Source: Chondromyces crocatus
Lineage (GTDB): Bacteria; Myxococcota_A; Polyangia; Polyangiales; Polyangiaceae
DNA length: 64,000 nucleotides
Direction: 5' to 3'
Assembly (NCBI RefSeq): GCF_001189295.1
Contig: NZ_CP012159.1
Location: 9,470,501 to 9,534,500, forward strand
Part shown: positions 28,932 to 37,268 of the stretch, piece after piece
Position numbering within the stretch: the first letter of the stretch is position 1
Layout: each line of letters starts with the position of its first letter
The notes under the pieces: model-generated
Told to the model about the DNA's origin: nothing
Seen by the model: the letters and a program-made list of their open reading frames with translations, nothing else
Database searches by the model: none
Program-made: the position numbers and the translations under genes

Positions 28932-29587
28932 TGACCACGGCGATCGACTTCAAGAAGACGGCCGATGCCTATCAGGGCAAGCGCGGGGAGTTCCGGTTCG
29001 TCGAGGTGCCGGACATGCGGTACTTGATGCTCGACGGGCACGGGGATCCCAACACCTCGGAGGCGTTCCGCGGGGCGGTGGAGACGCTGTATCCGGTGGC
29101 GTACAAGGTGAAGTTCGCCAGCAAGCAAAAGCTCGGTCGCGACTACGTGGTCCCTCCGCTGGAGGGGTTGTGGTGGGCCGAGGACATGGCGACGTTCACG
29201 TCGGCGCGCGACAAGTCGCAGTGGTCGTGGACGTTGATGCTCATGGTTCCGAGCTGGGTGCATCCGGAGATGGTCGACATCGCGATCGAGCAGGTCCGGG
29301 CGAAGGATCAGGCGCTGCGTCTGGACGATCTGCGGCTGGAGCTCCTGTCGGAAGGGCGGTGCGTGCAGACGCTGCATGTGGGCTCGTTCGAGGACGAGGG
29401 GCCGGTGCTGGCGCACCTGCACGAGGTGTTCATCCCCGAGCAGGGGCTCTCTCGGGTGGGCAAGCACCACGAGATCTACCTGAGCGACTTCCGGAAGGTG
29501 GCGCCCGAGAAGCAGCGGACCCTGCTGCGGCAGCCGGTGGCGCCACGCAGCGCCACGAGCGCTTCGTCGGCGGGCTCTGCGAGGTGA
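28931..29587 (+). CDS. GyrI-like small-molecule-binding domain protein
   Basis: 218 residues. The start ATG shares one base with the preceding stop (TGATG). Motifs FRFVEVPDMRYLMLDGHGDP, ALRGAV-like FRGAVETLYPVAYKVKF, PPLEGLWW, and a C-terminal HEVFIPEQGL...GKHHEIYLSDFRKVAPEKQRT match the GyrI-like (COG4832) family, whose fold binds hydrophobic small molecules and in some members hydrolyses or sequesters them. It is cytoplasmic. Tight coupling to the NFACT gene suggests coordinated expression under translation stress, for example by ribosome-targeting drugs (inference). The last ~15 residues are Ser/Ala-rich and probably disordered. Confidence 0.82.
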   Translation: MTTAIDFKKTADAYQGKRGEFRFVEVPDMRYLMLDGHGDPNTSEAFRGAVETLYPVAYKVKFASKQKLGRDYVVPPLEGLWWAEDMATFTSARDKSQWSWTLMLMVPSWVHPEMVDIAIEQVRAKDQALRLDDLRLELLSEGRCVQTLHVGSFEDEGPVLAHLHEVFIPEQGLSRVGKHHEIYLSDFRKVAPEKQRTLLRQPVAPRSATSASSAGSAR

Positions 29588-29611
29588 CGGACGACCCGTG
29601 AACTCGGAGGC

Positions 29612-29914
29612 TCAACTCTTCAGTCGCGGTTTCCAGTATCCGGGTTTGAGCCGCTCATGAGCGTACGCCAGCACGAGGATTTCCTTTTCGTGGACGACGT
29701 AATAGACCCAGTAAGAAAATTTCCCGATCTTCATGCGGTGGACATTCTTGTGCCGCTCGACGACCGGATAGGCCCTGGGGTTCTCGGTGATGATGCGCTG
29801 GACGGCGTCAACCTCGGCGAGGAACTCTTCGTCAAGGCTCTGCCGCTGCCGCTTGTAAAAAAGACCGGCCTCAATGAGGTCTTCTTCAGCGTCTTTGTGA
29901 ACCCGTAATTCCAT
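29612..29914 (-). CDS. RelE/ParE-family toxin
   Basis: 100 residues. Motifs are the N-terminal helix KDAEEDLIEAGLFYKRQRQSL, IITENPRAYPVV, RMKIGKFSYWVYYVVHEKEILVLAYAHERLKPGYW. This is the ParE-type fold (targets gyrase; RelE relatives cleave mRNA). The ATG at 29914 shares a base with the antitoxin stop (TGATG); a TTG directly before it is in frame but less likely. The antitoxin precedes it in the operon, as is usual. Base composition is lower in GC than in the neighbours, consistent with horizontal acquisition of the pair. Confidence 0.88.
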   Translation of the reverse strand: MELRVHKDAEEDLIEAGLFYKRQRQSLDEEFLAEVDAVQRIITENPRAYPVVERHKNVHRMKIGKFSYWVYYVVHEKEILVLAYAHERLKPGYWKPRLKS

Positions 29915-30153
29915 CAATCGCTTGCCCGAAGGCGCGCATGAACACGTTGCCGGACGGCCTCCCAGGAGTCCGTGGTCGCCGTTCCTTGCTCGACGGATTG
30001 CAGGCGACGCCCGACCTCGTCGAGCCAGGCATCCTCTACATCGGCTTTGTCTGCTGGCTCATCCAGGCTCCGGAGCAGACTTCGGGCCATGTCCGCTCGC
30101 TCCTCACAGGGGAGCTCGAGTGCCTGCGCGAGCACTGTACGACGGGATGACAT
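29914..30153 (-). CDS. Antitoxin, putative addiction module component
   Basis: 79 residues: LAQALELPCEERADMARSLLRSLDEP then DAWLDEVGRRLQSVEQGTATTDSWEAVRQRVHARL. This is the short helical 'addiction module component' family (PF09720-like) regularly paired with ParE toxins: an N-terminal helical part and a C-terminal toxin-binding tail with E-V-x-R-R. It is cytoplasmic and expected to neutralise the toxin and repress its own promoter. No Shine-Dalgarno site precedes the ATG. A TATACT box lies seven bases upstream, suggesting a leaderless or very short-leader transcript. Confidence 0.85.
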   Translation of the reverse strand: MSSRRTVLAQALELPCEERADMARSLLRSLDEPADKADVEDAWLDEVGRRLQSVEQGTATTDSWEAVRQRVHARLRASD

Positions 30154-30160
30154 GGGGAGG

Positions 30161-30166
30161 AGTATA
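30161..30166 (-). promoter_or_regulatory. Candidate -10 box of the toxin-antitoxin operon
   Basis: On the minus strand TATACT (five of six consensus bases) ends seven bases before the antitoxin ATG. The upstream region has no good -35 box at 16-18 bases. If used, transcription would start at or next to the ATG, which would explain the lack of a ribosome-binding site. This rests on one hexamer. Confidence 0.3.
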
Positions 30167-30231
30167 GCAGTGTTTGGCGGGGCGAGGAGATGGAGGCCTT
30201 CAGGCGGGACGAAGGGCTGAATCAGCGCTCC

Positions 30232-31863
30232 TCACGCGGCTTCACCGGAGGCGCTGGTCGCGCTCGCAGCGTCGGCGCGTTGACCGACGGCGCTCTCGGC
30301 GGCGCTGATCTGGGCGGCGCGCTCGCGGCTGGTCAGGCCGTCCGGAGGGCCCTTGAAGCGGCGGCGCTCGAAGACGAACCAGACGACGGCGAGGATCGCG
30401 AGGACGACGCCGGTGATGCCGAGGGCCTTGTCGTTCGGGGGCTGCACGCTGACGAACAGGAGGAGCAAGCAGCCGAGGACGCTGGCGATGGCGACGGGCT
30501 TGTAGAAGGCGCCGATGGTCCAGGGGCCCATGCGGGTCCAGGTGCGGCCGTGGGCGTGGATGCCGACGAGCGTGGGCATGACGTAGGAGATGTAGAGGAA
30601 GATGACGCAGACGGCGGTGATCGTGGAGTAGACGGGGGTGTAGAGCGTGAACAGGATGGCCAGGATCGACGAAGCCCAGATGGCGTGGACCGGGGTGCGG
30701 AACCTGGGGCTGACCTGCTTGAGGTGACGCGAGAAGGGGAGGCCGCCGTCGCGCGCGAAGGCGAAGGTCATGCGCGAGGTGCTGGTGACGGTGGCGAGGC
30801 CGCAGAGGTACTGGGCGATGGCGATGCCGGCGTAGAGGGCGATGGCGAGGGGGCGCGGCAGGACGCGCTCGACGATCCAGAAGAAGGCTTCGCCGCCCTT
30901 CGCGGCAGCCGCGTCCATGTCGGGGATGGCGAGGACGATGGCGGAGAGCATGATCCAGCCGAAGACGCCGGAGACGAGGACGGCGCGGACGATGCCGCGA
31001 GGGACGGTGGTCGAGGCGTTGATGGTCTCCTCGGAGGTGTGCGCCGAGGCGTCGAAGCCGGTGATGGTGTACGCGGGCAAGAGGAGGCCGAGGAGGAAGA
31101 GGAAGCCGGTGCTGTTCGTCTCGGGCCAGATGTCGCCGCCGCGCGGGCCGCTGTAGTTGGTGAAGGTGACGAGGCGGGAGAGGTCGAGCTCGGCGGCGAA
31201 GGCGAGCATGGAGAGGGTGAGGGCGACGGAGACGAAGAGGATGAGGTAGCCGCTGAAGTCGGTGAGGAGGGTGGTGATGCGGATGCCGAGGTGGTTGAAG
31301 ACGGCGTGCGAGAGGGTGATGAGGGCGACGCCGACGCCTTGCAGGAGCATGGCGCGCTCGGGGGGCAGGTCGGCGATGTGGAGGCCGACGAGAGGCCCGA
31401 GGGCGTGCATCGTGAAGAGGTAGGCGCCGACGTTGATCGCGGCGAGGACGGTGACGAGGCCGAGGAGGTTGATCCAGGCGGTGGCCCAGCCCCAGCCGCG
31501 GCCGCCGAGGATGGAGCTCCAGTGATAGAGGCCGCCGGCGGTGGGAAACGCAGAGGCGATCTGGCCCATGGTGAGGGCGACGCAGAGGGAGACGAGGCAG
31601 CAGAGGGGCCAGCCGATGCCGATGGCAGCACCGCCGACGCTGCTGAGGCCCATCTGGAACGAGGTGAGGCCGCCGGCGATGATGCAGATGATCGAGAAGG
31701 AGATGGCGAAGTTCGAGAAGCCGCTCATGCGGCGGAGCAGCTCCTGGGCGTAGCCGAGGGCGTGGAGGGTCTCGACGTCGGCGTCGGCGGTGGCCTTCGC
31801 GCTGGCGTCGTCGCGAGGCGCGGTGTCGTCGTGAGGTGCTCCGGAGTCCTGCGACTGACGCAT
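30232..31863 (-). CDS. APC-superfamily amino acid permease
   Basis: 543 residues with 12 predicted membrane segments, N- and C-terminal hydrophilic tails rich in Ala/Asp/Ser. Typical amino acid-polyamine-organocation motifs: MSGFSNFAISFSIICIIAGGLTSF in helix 1 and ASAFPTAGGLYHW in helix 3, then TITGFDASAHTSEET in helix 6 and STSRMTFAFARDGGLPFS in the helix 8 loop. The sequence style is that of the bacterial/fungal GABA-choline permease subgroup (UGA4/HNM1-like). It imports an amino acid or quaternary amine across the inner membrane; substrate not assignable. No operon partner. Confidence 0.88.
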   Translation of the reverse strand: MRQSQDSGAPHDDTAPRDDASAKATADADVETLHALGYAQELLRRMSGFSNFAISFSIICIIAGGLTSFQMGLSSVGGAAIGIGWPLCCLVSLCVALTMGQIASAFPTAGGLYHWSSILGGRGWGWATAWINLLGLVTVLAAINVGAYLFTMHALGPLVGLHIADLPPERAMLLQGVGVALITLSHAVFNHLGIRITTLLTDFSGYLILFVSVALTLSMLAFAAELDLSRLVTFTNYSGPRGGDIWPETNSTGFLFLLGLLLPAYTITGFDASAHTSEETINASTTVPRGIVRAVLVSGVFGWIMLSAIVLAIPDMDAAAAKGGEAFFWIVERVLPRPLAIALYAGIAIAQYLCGLATVTSTSRMTFAFARDGGLPFSRHLKQVSPRFRTPVHAIWASSILAILFTLYTPVYSTITAVCVIFLYISYVMPTLVGIHAHGRTWTRMGPWTIGAFYKPVAIASVLGCLLLLFVSVQPPNDKALGITGVVLAILAVVWFVFERRRFKGPPDGLTSRERAAQISAAESAVGQRADAASATSASGEAA

Positions 31864-31924
31864 CGGCTTCCCCCTTCGTGGCGTGCGGGGGGAGTCTAGT
31901 GCGTGGGGGGCCGCGGCGTCTTGG

Positions 31925-32746
31925 TCACTTCTGGGTGAGCTGGTAGGTGATGTCGACTTCGAAGACGCGATCTTCCGGGAACGTCATCTTCCCCCCGAAG
32001 CGGAGGGTGTGCTCGCCAGGGGAGAGCGGAGCGAGCATGAGGTAGTAGCCCTTGGTCATGCCGTTGCGCGCGTCCTCGGGGAAGCCGCACTCGTTGGGGC
32101 CCGTGGGGAGAGCGTACGGGTGGAAGGCGGTGGCGGGATCTTCAGGGCCGGTCCAGGAGAAGGGCTGTGCGTCGGTCATGTGGGCGTCCAGGTTCGGGAG
32201 GGGGACGCCATCCAGCTCGGCGACGAGGTCGATGGTGAGCGCAGGATCGAAGAAGCCGTTCACGCAGGCCTCGAGCTCTTCGTCGTTCGCGTTGCAGCAG
32301 AGGTCGTCTTGCACGTAGGAGGCGCAGGTCGCGTTGAGCAAGGGGAAGAAGAGCGCCTTGTCTGCCGGGACGGTGCAGCTTCGTGTCTCTGCGCCCGAGC
32401 CCATGTTGCCGGTCAAGAAGAAAACCGGGCCGGACTGGTGGGTGTCGCAGTCGTGGCCGAACAAGGGGTTCTCGTCCTCGGGGACGCCGAAGGCCCAGGT
32501 CCACCAGGCGGCGCCCCAGGCGCTCATGGACTGCCCGAAGGCGTCGGCGTCCGGGGGCATCGTGGCGGGGGGCTCGTCGACGGGGGGCTCGTCGATCGGG
32601 GGTTCAGCGACGGGAGGCTCGTCGATCGGGGGCTCGTCGATGGGGGTCTCGTCGATCGGGGTCCCGGGAGCTTCGGTGTCGCTGCAGGCGGGCACGAAGA
32701 GAGGGAGGGAAAGCATGCACGCGGCGATGATTCCAAGCTTGGTCAT
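31925..32746 (-). CDS. Cys-rich lipoprotein of unknown family with PIDEPP repeats
   Basis: 273 residues from an ATG with AGAGGATC nearby. Signal peptide with lipobox LFVPAC. Residues ~27-60 are degenerate P-I/V-D-E-P repeats coded by a 15 bp DNA repeat. The folded part begins MSAWGAAWWTWAFGVP and contains NPLFGHDCDTHQSGPVFFL, RSCTVPADKALFFPLLNATC and six or more Cys. I have seen this W-x3-W-x-W-x5-P...GPVFFL...CTVP...LFFPL pattern in uncharacterised secreted proteins from many bacteria, but no function is known. C-terminal GEHTLRFGGKMTFP suggests a beta-sandwich. Confidence 0.72.
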   Translation of the reverse strand: MTKLGIIAACMLSLPLFVPACSDTEAPGTPIDETPIDEPPIDEPPVAEPPIDEPPVDEPPATMPPDADAFGQSMSAWGAAWWTWAFGVPEDENPLFGHDCDTHQSGPVFFLTGNMGSGAETRSCTVPADKALFFPLLNATCASYVQDDLCCNANDEELEACVNGFFDPALTIDLVAELDGVPLPNLDAHMTDAQPFSWTGPEDPATAFHPYALPTGPNECGFPEDARNGMTKGYYLMLAPLSPGEHTLRFGGKMTFPEDRVFEVDITYQLTQK

Positions 32747-33067
32747 GGCGGTGATCCTCTGGGGCAAGCCGTGACGAGCACGGGCGTTGCGCGGTCGCTT
32801 GTGGCAGCGGCATTGCGAGCGGCATGCCGTGAGCGGGGCGGGTCGGCAGCCGGTGTCAGGGGCGTGCGAGAGGGCCTGGATGCGCGGGTCGGGAGGGGCT
32901 CCGCCGGGGCGTGGCAGCACGGAGAGGTTGCGGCGCTGGGAGGCGGTGCTGCGAGGCGGCGCCGCAGGAAGCTTCGCGGGTGGCGATCGCTCGGTGCGCT
33001 GTGATGCGCGCGTGACAGGTGTCACGGCGCCGGACCGATCGGCGTCGGGGCGCCGTGACAGGCGGAG
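32747..33067. other. Intergenic region with inverted repeats, no gene
   Basis: About 320 bases between the YaaW-like gene and the Cys-rich lipoprotein gene, both on the minus strand. No coding sequence is supported. The 3' third, next to the YaaW-like stop, holds the stem-loop and the TGTCACG elements listed separately; the rest shows no recognised promoter motif. Confidence 0.5.
33011..33060 (-). other. Stem-loop and palindrome built from three TGTCACG elements
   Basis: TGTCACGGCGCC (33020-33031) and GGCGCCGTGACA (33049-33060) are perfect 12-base inverted repeats around a 17-base loop. The first arm also overlaps a second palindrome, CGTGACAGGTGTCACG (33011-33026). The hairpin begins eight bases after the stop of the YaaW-like gene on the minus strand, so it could be its terminator (no T-run). 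The alternative 16-bp palindrome has the form of a dimeric regulator site. Confidence 0.5.
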
Positions 33068-33862
33068 CTACGCTTCGTCGTCGTCGGTGGCTTGCCAGAA
33101 GGCGAGGCCCTCTTCAGGGCCATCGCGGAGGGAGATGAGGCCGCAGTAGAGGATCGCGGGGGTGGTCTTGCGGAAGGCGGGGGACTGGAGGTCGATGGTC
33201 AGCCAGGCGGCGGTCACGCCCCAGAGGACGGGGCCCAGCCACTCGGCCCACAAGGGGAAGCGCGCGGCGAGGCGGGTCATGAGCTGGCCGGCGGCCTCGC
33301 GGCCGAGGAAGGGGGTGATCGTGGAGAGCACGAGGCCAGGGACGAGCTTCTCGACGACGTCCTGGCCCAGCATGCGGACGAGCAAGGCGACCCGGCCCTT
33401 GGACTTGAGGTGGCGGAGCAGTTCGTCTTCCACGGCAGGGCCCAGGTCTCGGTCGCGGAAGAGGGCGCGCTGCTGGTCCTCGGAGAGGTCGAGGACGGCC
33501 TGCTCGACGACGGCGCGGACGAGGCACTCCAGGCGGGAGCGCGGGGTGCCGATGGGCTTGAGCTTGACGCCGAGGCGCTGGGCGATGGCGTCGAGGAGGT
33601 CGTCGAGGGGGACGCCGGGCTCGCGTCGCGTGAGCCAGCGGAAGAAGTAGGCGAGGTCGGCGCTGCCGAGGTAGCGGATCTCGCGCTCGATCTGGCGGGC
33701 GAGGGCCGCGCGATGGGCGGCGCAGGGGTCGCGCTGGAAGGCCTCGTAGTGCCGGTGGAGCGAGGCGTCGGAGGAGAAGTTCACCGGGCTCTTGAGGGCC
33801 GCGATGAGGAACTCGTAGTCGGCGGGCTGCGCTCGTTCGAGGATGGATTGAAAGCTCGACAT
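33068..33862 (-). CDS. YaaW-like (UPF0174) protein
   Basis: 264 residues. Order of segments follows what I recall of E. coli YaaW: a helical N-terminus with EREIRYLGSADLAYFFRW, a DUF3944-like LDDLLDAIAQRLGVKLK, a central helical part SEDQQRALF, a Gly/Ala hydrophobic hairpin (about 165-215: LVPGLVLSTITPFL...WAEWLGPVLWGVTAAWLT) and a C-terminal SPAFRKTTPAILYCGLISLR. Function of the family is unknown; the hydrophobic hairpin suggests membrane association. The ATG is preceded by GGAGGAGAAGCGG. The match is by pattern only. Confidence 0.62.
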   Translation of the reverse strand: MSSFQSILERAQPADYEFLIAALKSPVNFSSDASLHRHYEAFQRDPCAAHRAALARQIEREIRYLGSADLAYFFRWLTRREPGVPLDDLLDAIAQRLGVKLKPIGTPRSRLECLVRAVVEQAVLDLSEDQQRALFRDRDLGPAVEDELLRHLKSKGRVALLVRMLGQDVVEKLVPGLVLSTITPFLGREAAGQLMTRLAARFPLWAEWLGPVLWGVTAAWLTIDLQSPAFRKTTPAILYCGLISLRDGPEEGLAFWQATDDDEA

Positions 33863-34083
33863 CCGCTTCTCCTCCGCATCCAGCGCTTCACGCCTGCGCT
33901 CGCTCTCCCCGGGGGGGAGGAGAATTTCTTACCGCGCGCGGGAGGGTCTGTCACCGCGGTCGCGGAGGTGGTGGAAATGCAGGGAGAAAAAGGGGAGTGG
34001 GTGGCGTGGCGCGACGTCTGCCGCCAAGCTGGCCAGCAAGCTGGTTGATCATGGTCTCAACGCGGGTTCCACTCCCCTCCCCC

Positions 34084-34983
34084 ATGCCGTCGCGCCGTCT
34101 GTTCCTTTCGTCCGCCGCTGCCGCGCTGCTCGCGCCGCGCGGCGCTCACGCGGCCGATCCTTCGCCGCCGGCGTGGATGCCGCAGGATCTGGAGGTGCGC
34201 GATCTGGCGGTGGCGGGGGACCGGGCGCTGGGTCGGCGGTTCACGCTGTTCGTGCCGAAGTCGCTGAAGCCGGAGGAAAAGGTGCCGCTTCTGGTGCTGC
34301 TCCACGGGAAAGGAGAGACGGGGGACGAGCGCATGGGGGCGTGGGCGTGGGTGGAGCGCTACGGGCTGGGGACGGCGTACGACCGGCTGCGGCGGGCGCC
34401 GATCGCGCGGACGTCGAAGCGCGGGGACTGGACGGAGGGGCGCCTCGCAGAGGTGAACGCGCACCTTGCGGCAAAGGCGTTCCAGGGGCTGGTCATCGCT
34501 TGTCCGTACACGCCCGATGTCCACCGGACGTCGAACCCGGCAGCCTCGCTCGATGGGTACGCGAAGTGGCTCGCGGAGGTGGTGGTGCCGCGCGCGCGCG
34601 CGGAGGCGCCGGTGTTCACGGAGACGGCGCGCACGGCGCTCGATGGGTGCTCGCTGGGGGGTTACGTGGGTCTGGAGGCGTTCCTGCGGCGGCCCGAGGT
34701 GTTCGGGGCGTGGGGTGGTGTGCAGTCGGCGTTCGGCGCGCACCGGGCGCCTGGGTTCGCGGAGCGGCTGGCGAAGGCGGTCGCGGCGGTGGGGCCGCGG
34801 GATCTGCACCTGCTCACGAGCCAGGGGGATCCCTTTCTGCCGGGCAACCAGAAGCTCGCGGCGGAGCTGTCGAAGAAGCAGGTGCCTTGCACGCTGCGGG
34901 TGCTCCCGGGGCCTCACGATCAGCCGTGGCTGCGCGAGGCAGGGACGATCGAGATGCTCCTGTGGCACGCGCGGAGGCGCTGA
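34084..34983 (+). CDS. Secreted alpha/beta-hydrolase (esterase family), Tat-type signal
   Basis: 299 residues. The N-terminus SRRLFLSSAAAALLAPRGAHA resembles a twin-arginine signal peptide. An oxyanion region LLVLLHGKGETGD follows, then the nucleophile elbow GCSLGG, an acid loop SQGDPFLPG and a catalytic His in PGPHDQPW. This is the phospholipase/carboxylesterase-like or feruloyl-esterase-like hydrolase arrangement. Substrate unknown; export to the periplasm is inferred from the signal. The ATG at 34084 begins right before the twin arginines; an ATG at 34051 would give a longer n-region. Convergent with the yqgE-like gene, 24 bases apart. Confidence 0.8.
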   Translation: MPSRRLFLSSAAAALLAPRGAHAADPSPPAWMPQDLEVRDLAVAGDRALGRRFTLFVPKSLKPEEKVPLLVLLHGKGETGDERMGAWAWVERYGLGTAYDRLRRAPIARTSKRGDWTEGRLAEVNAHLAAKAFQGLVIACPYTPDVHRTSNPAASLDGYAKWLAEVVVPRARAEAPVFTETARTALDGCSLGGYVGLEAFLRRPEVFGAWGGVQSAFGAHRAPGFAERLAKAVAAVGPRDLHLLTSQGDPFLPGNQKLAAELSKKQVPCTLRVLPGPHDQPWLREAGTIEMLLWHARRR

Positions 34984-35007
34984 GCGCGATGACGGTGGCT
35001 CTGGAGG

Positions 35008-35607
35008 TCAGGCTTCGCCGATGCTGCGCATCGACATGACCTCGACGGGGCTCAGGCCCAGCAGCTTGTAGGCGGCTTCCCAGCGCTGCTCGATCGGGAC
35101 GTCGAAGAGGATGCTCTCGTCGAGGGGGACGGGGAGCCAGGCACCGCTGGCGATCTCGCGCTCGAGCTGGCCAGGGCCCCAGCCGCTGTAGCCGAGGAGG
35201 ACGGCGCGCTGGCGTGGATCAGGCGACAGGCCTCCGGCGCCAGCAGCCGCCGCCAGGGAGTCGAAGGCGCTGCGCGAGGAGGTGATGCGGATCCGGTCGC
35301 CTGCTGCGATGACGGCCTCGTCAGGGACGAGTTCGGGATCGACGCAGAGGATCCACCCCGAGCTCGGCTGGACGGGGCCGCCGATGTAGACGGGGGTCGC
35401 GCCGGTGGACTCGCCTTCGTAGCCGGCGAACGACATGAGCTCGGCGAAGGTGACCGGTGCGGCTCGGTTCACCACGAAGCCGAGTGCGCCGCTTTCGCTG
35501 TGGGCCGCCAGGAGGACGACCGTGCGATCGAAGTTGGGGTCACCGAGCGGCGGTGAGGCAATGAGAAAGCCTGGGGCGAGGTCGCTCGATCCGGTGTTCT
35601 TGCTCAT
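35008..35607 (-). CDS. YqgE/AlgH family protein
   Basis: 199 residues. Conserved features: LAPGFLIASPPLGDPNFDRTVVLLAAHSESGALGFVVNR at the N-terminus, VYIGGPVQPSSGWILC in the middle and LLGYSGWGPGQLEREIASGAWL near residue 150. This single-domain cytoplasmic family is widespread and functionally obscure. Pseudomonas AlgH has been linked to alginate and stress regulation, but a biochemical role is not established. It is divergently arranged with the XPB helicase gene, ~200 bases apart. Confidence 0.92.
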   Translation of the reverse strand: MSKNTGSSDLAPGFLIASPPLGDPNFDRTVVLLAAHSESGALGFVVNRAAPVTFAELMSFAGYEGESTGATPVYIGGPVQPSSGWILCVDPELVPDEAVIAAGDRIRITSSRSAFDSLAAAAGAGGLSPDPRQRAVLLGYSGWGPGQLEREIASGAWLPVPLDESILFDVPIEQRWEAAYKLLGLSPVEVMSMRSIGEA

Positions 35608-35804
35608 CGTTACGACCCATCCACATCGTTTTCCACGTCAGAAGCTCACGTCGTCGCCACGCGTGCGGAGTATGCTCCCGGCGTGGACGCGACGTCGTCA
35701 ACCTACCAGATCGCCACGGGTTGCGCGCTCAAAGCGGGCGCGATGAGGATGACGATCGCCAGCGTGTCGGCAACAGCCTGACAGGCTCCGGGCGCGACCT
35801 GACC

Positions 35805-37268
35805 ATGACGGACTCCACGGGCTTCGCGGGTGCGCCACTTCCCTTCACGATCCGCTTTCAAGGCGGGACCTTGCGCGTCGAGGTACCCGTCGATCCAGCG
35901 CGACAGGAGGAGGCGTCGCTCACGGTCGAGGATGCTGAGGGCGAAGGCGCGGCATCCCGTGCGCCAGCGGACGTTCCGGCACTTCCAGCGCTCTGTCGGT
36001 GGGATGCGCGCGAGCGGGTATGGCGGCTGCCCGCCGTCGACTACGCCGAGCTGATCCTGCGGTTGCGCGCCGAGGGGGTGCCGTTCGTCGATGCGGCGCG
36101 GCGTTACGAGGCGCTGTCGCTCACGCCACGGGCGCGGCACGATCCGTTTCCTTACCAGCGAGAAGCGCTCGCGGCGTGGGGGAGGCGGCGGTTCCGTGGG
36201 GTGGTGGTGCTGCCGACGGGCGCAGGGAAGACGTTCGTGGCGGCACTGGCGATCGCGGATCGGCAGCGCAGCACGCTGGTGGTGGTGCCGACGCTGGATC
36301 TGCTGAACCAGTGGTACGAGGCGCTGTCGACGGCGTTCGGGGTGCCGGTGGGGATCGTGGGGGGCGGCTACCACGAGGTGCACGATCTGACGGTGACGAC
36401 CTACGATTCGGCGCACCAGCACATGGATCGGCTCGGGGATCGGTTCGGGCTGGTGATCTTCGACGAGTGCCATCACCTGCCGAGTCCTTCGTATGCGCTG
36501 GCGGCGCGGATGTGCCTGGCGCCGTTCCGGCTGGGGCTCACGGCGACGCCGGAGCGCACGGATGGGAAGGGGTACGATGAGCTGATCGGGCCGCTGGTGT
36601 TCCGCAAGGACATCACGGAGCTGAGCGGGGAGTACCTGGCGGCGTACGAGGTGATCCGGCTGGATGTGCCGCTGGGTCAGGAGGAGCGGGCGGCGTACGA
36701 CGCGGCGCGGGCGACGTACATCAACTTCCTGCGGGCGCACGGGATCCGGATGCCGGAGGGGTGGGGGCAGTTCTTGATGCTCAGCTCGCAGTCGGACACG
36801 GGGCGGCGCGCGTTCGAGAGCTACCGGAAGCAGCGGATGCTGGCCTTGTGCGCACCGGGGAAGCTGGAGGTGCTGGCGCGGCTGCTGCACGCGCACCGGC
36901 AGGATCGGACGATCGTGTTCACGGAGGACAACGCGACGGTCTACGCGATCTCGCGGCGGTTCCTGCTGCCGGCGATCACCCACCAGACGAAGGTGAAGGA
37001 GCGGAGCGCGATCCTGGCGGGGTTCAACGAGGGGTCGTTCACGGCGGTGGTGACGTCGAAGGTGCTGAACGAGGGGGTGAACGTGCCGGAAGCGAACGTG
37101 GCGATCGTGCTGTCGGGAAGCGGGTCGGTGCGAGAGCACGTGCAGCGGCTGGGGCGCATTCTGCGCCGGGGCGAGGGGAAGACGGCGGTGCTCTACGAGC
37201 TGGTGGCGGCTGGGACGAGCGAGGAGCGGGTGAGCGACAAGCGGCGGGATCACGTTGCTTACCAGTGA
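35805..37268 (+). CDS. XPB-type DNA helicase (superfamily 2)
   Basis: 487 residues from the ATG at 35805. An N-terminal damage-recognition-like domain (about 15-100) is followed by two RecA lobes. Walker A LPTGAGKT at 136-143, DEAD-box variant DECHH at 220-224, GLTATPER (motif III), a thumb-like insertion around ERAAYDAARATYINFLR, and motif VI QRLGRILRRG. This is the XPB/Rad25 family, a 3'-5' DNA translocase used in excision repair in archaea and some bacteria. The stop lies 14 bases inside the next gene, a Bax1-like nuclease, which is the known partner of microbial XPB. Confidence 0.92.
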   Translation: MTDSTGFAGAPLPFTIRFQGGTLRVEVPVDPARQEEASLTVEDAEGEGAASRAPADVPALPALCRWDARERVWRLPAVDYAELILRLRAEGVPFVDAARRYEALSLTPRARHDPFPYQREALAAWGRRRFRGVVVLPTGAGKTFVAALAIADRQRSTLVVVPTLDLLNQWYEALSTAFGVPVGIVGGGYHEVHDLTVTTYDSAHQHMDRLGDRFGLVIFDECHHLPSPSYALAARMCLAPFRLGLTATPERTDGKGYDELIGPLVFRKDITELSGEYLAAYEVIRLDVPLGQEERAAYDAARATYINFLRAHGIRMPEGWGQFLMLSSQSDTGRRAFESYRKQRMLALCAPGKLEVLARLLHAHRQDRTIVFTEDNATVYAISRRFLLPAITHQTKVKERSAILAGFNEGSFTAVVTSKVLNEGVNVPEANVAIVLSGSGSVREHVQRLGRILRRGEGKTAVLYELVAAGTSEERVSDKRRDHVAYQ

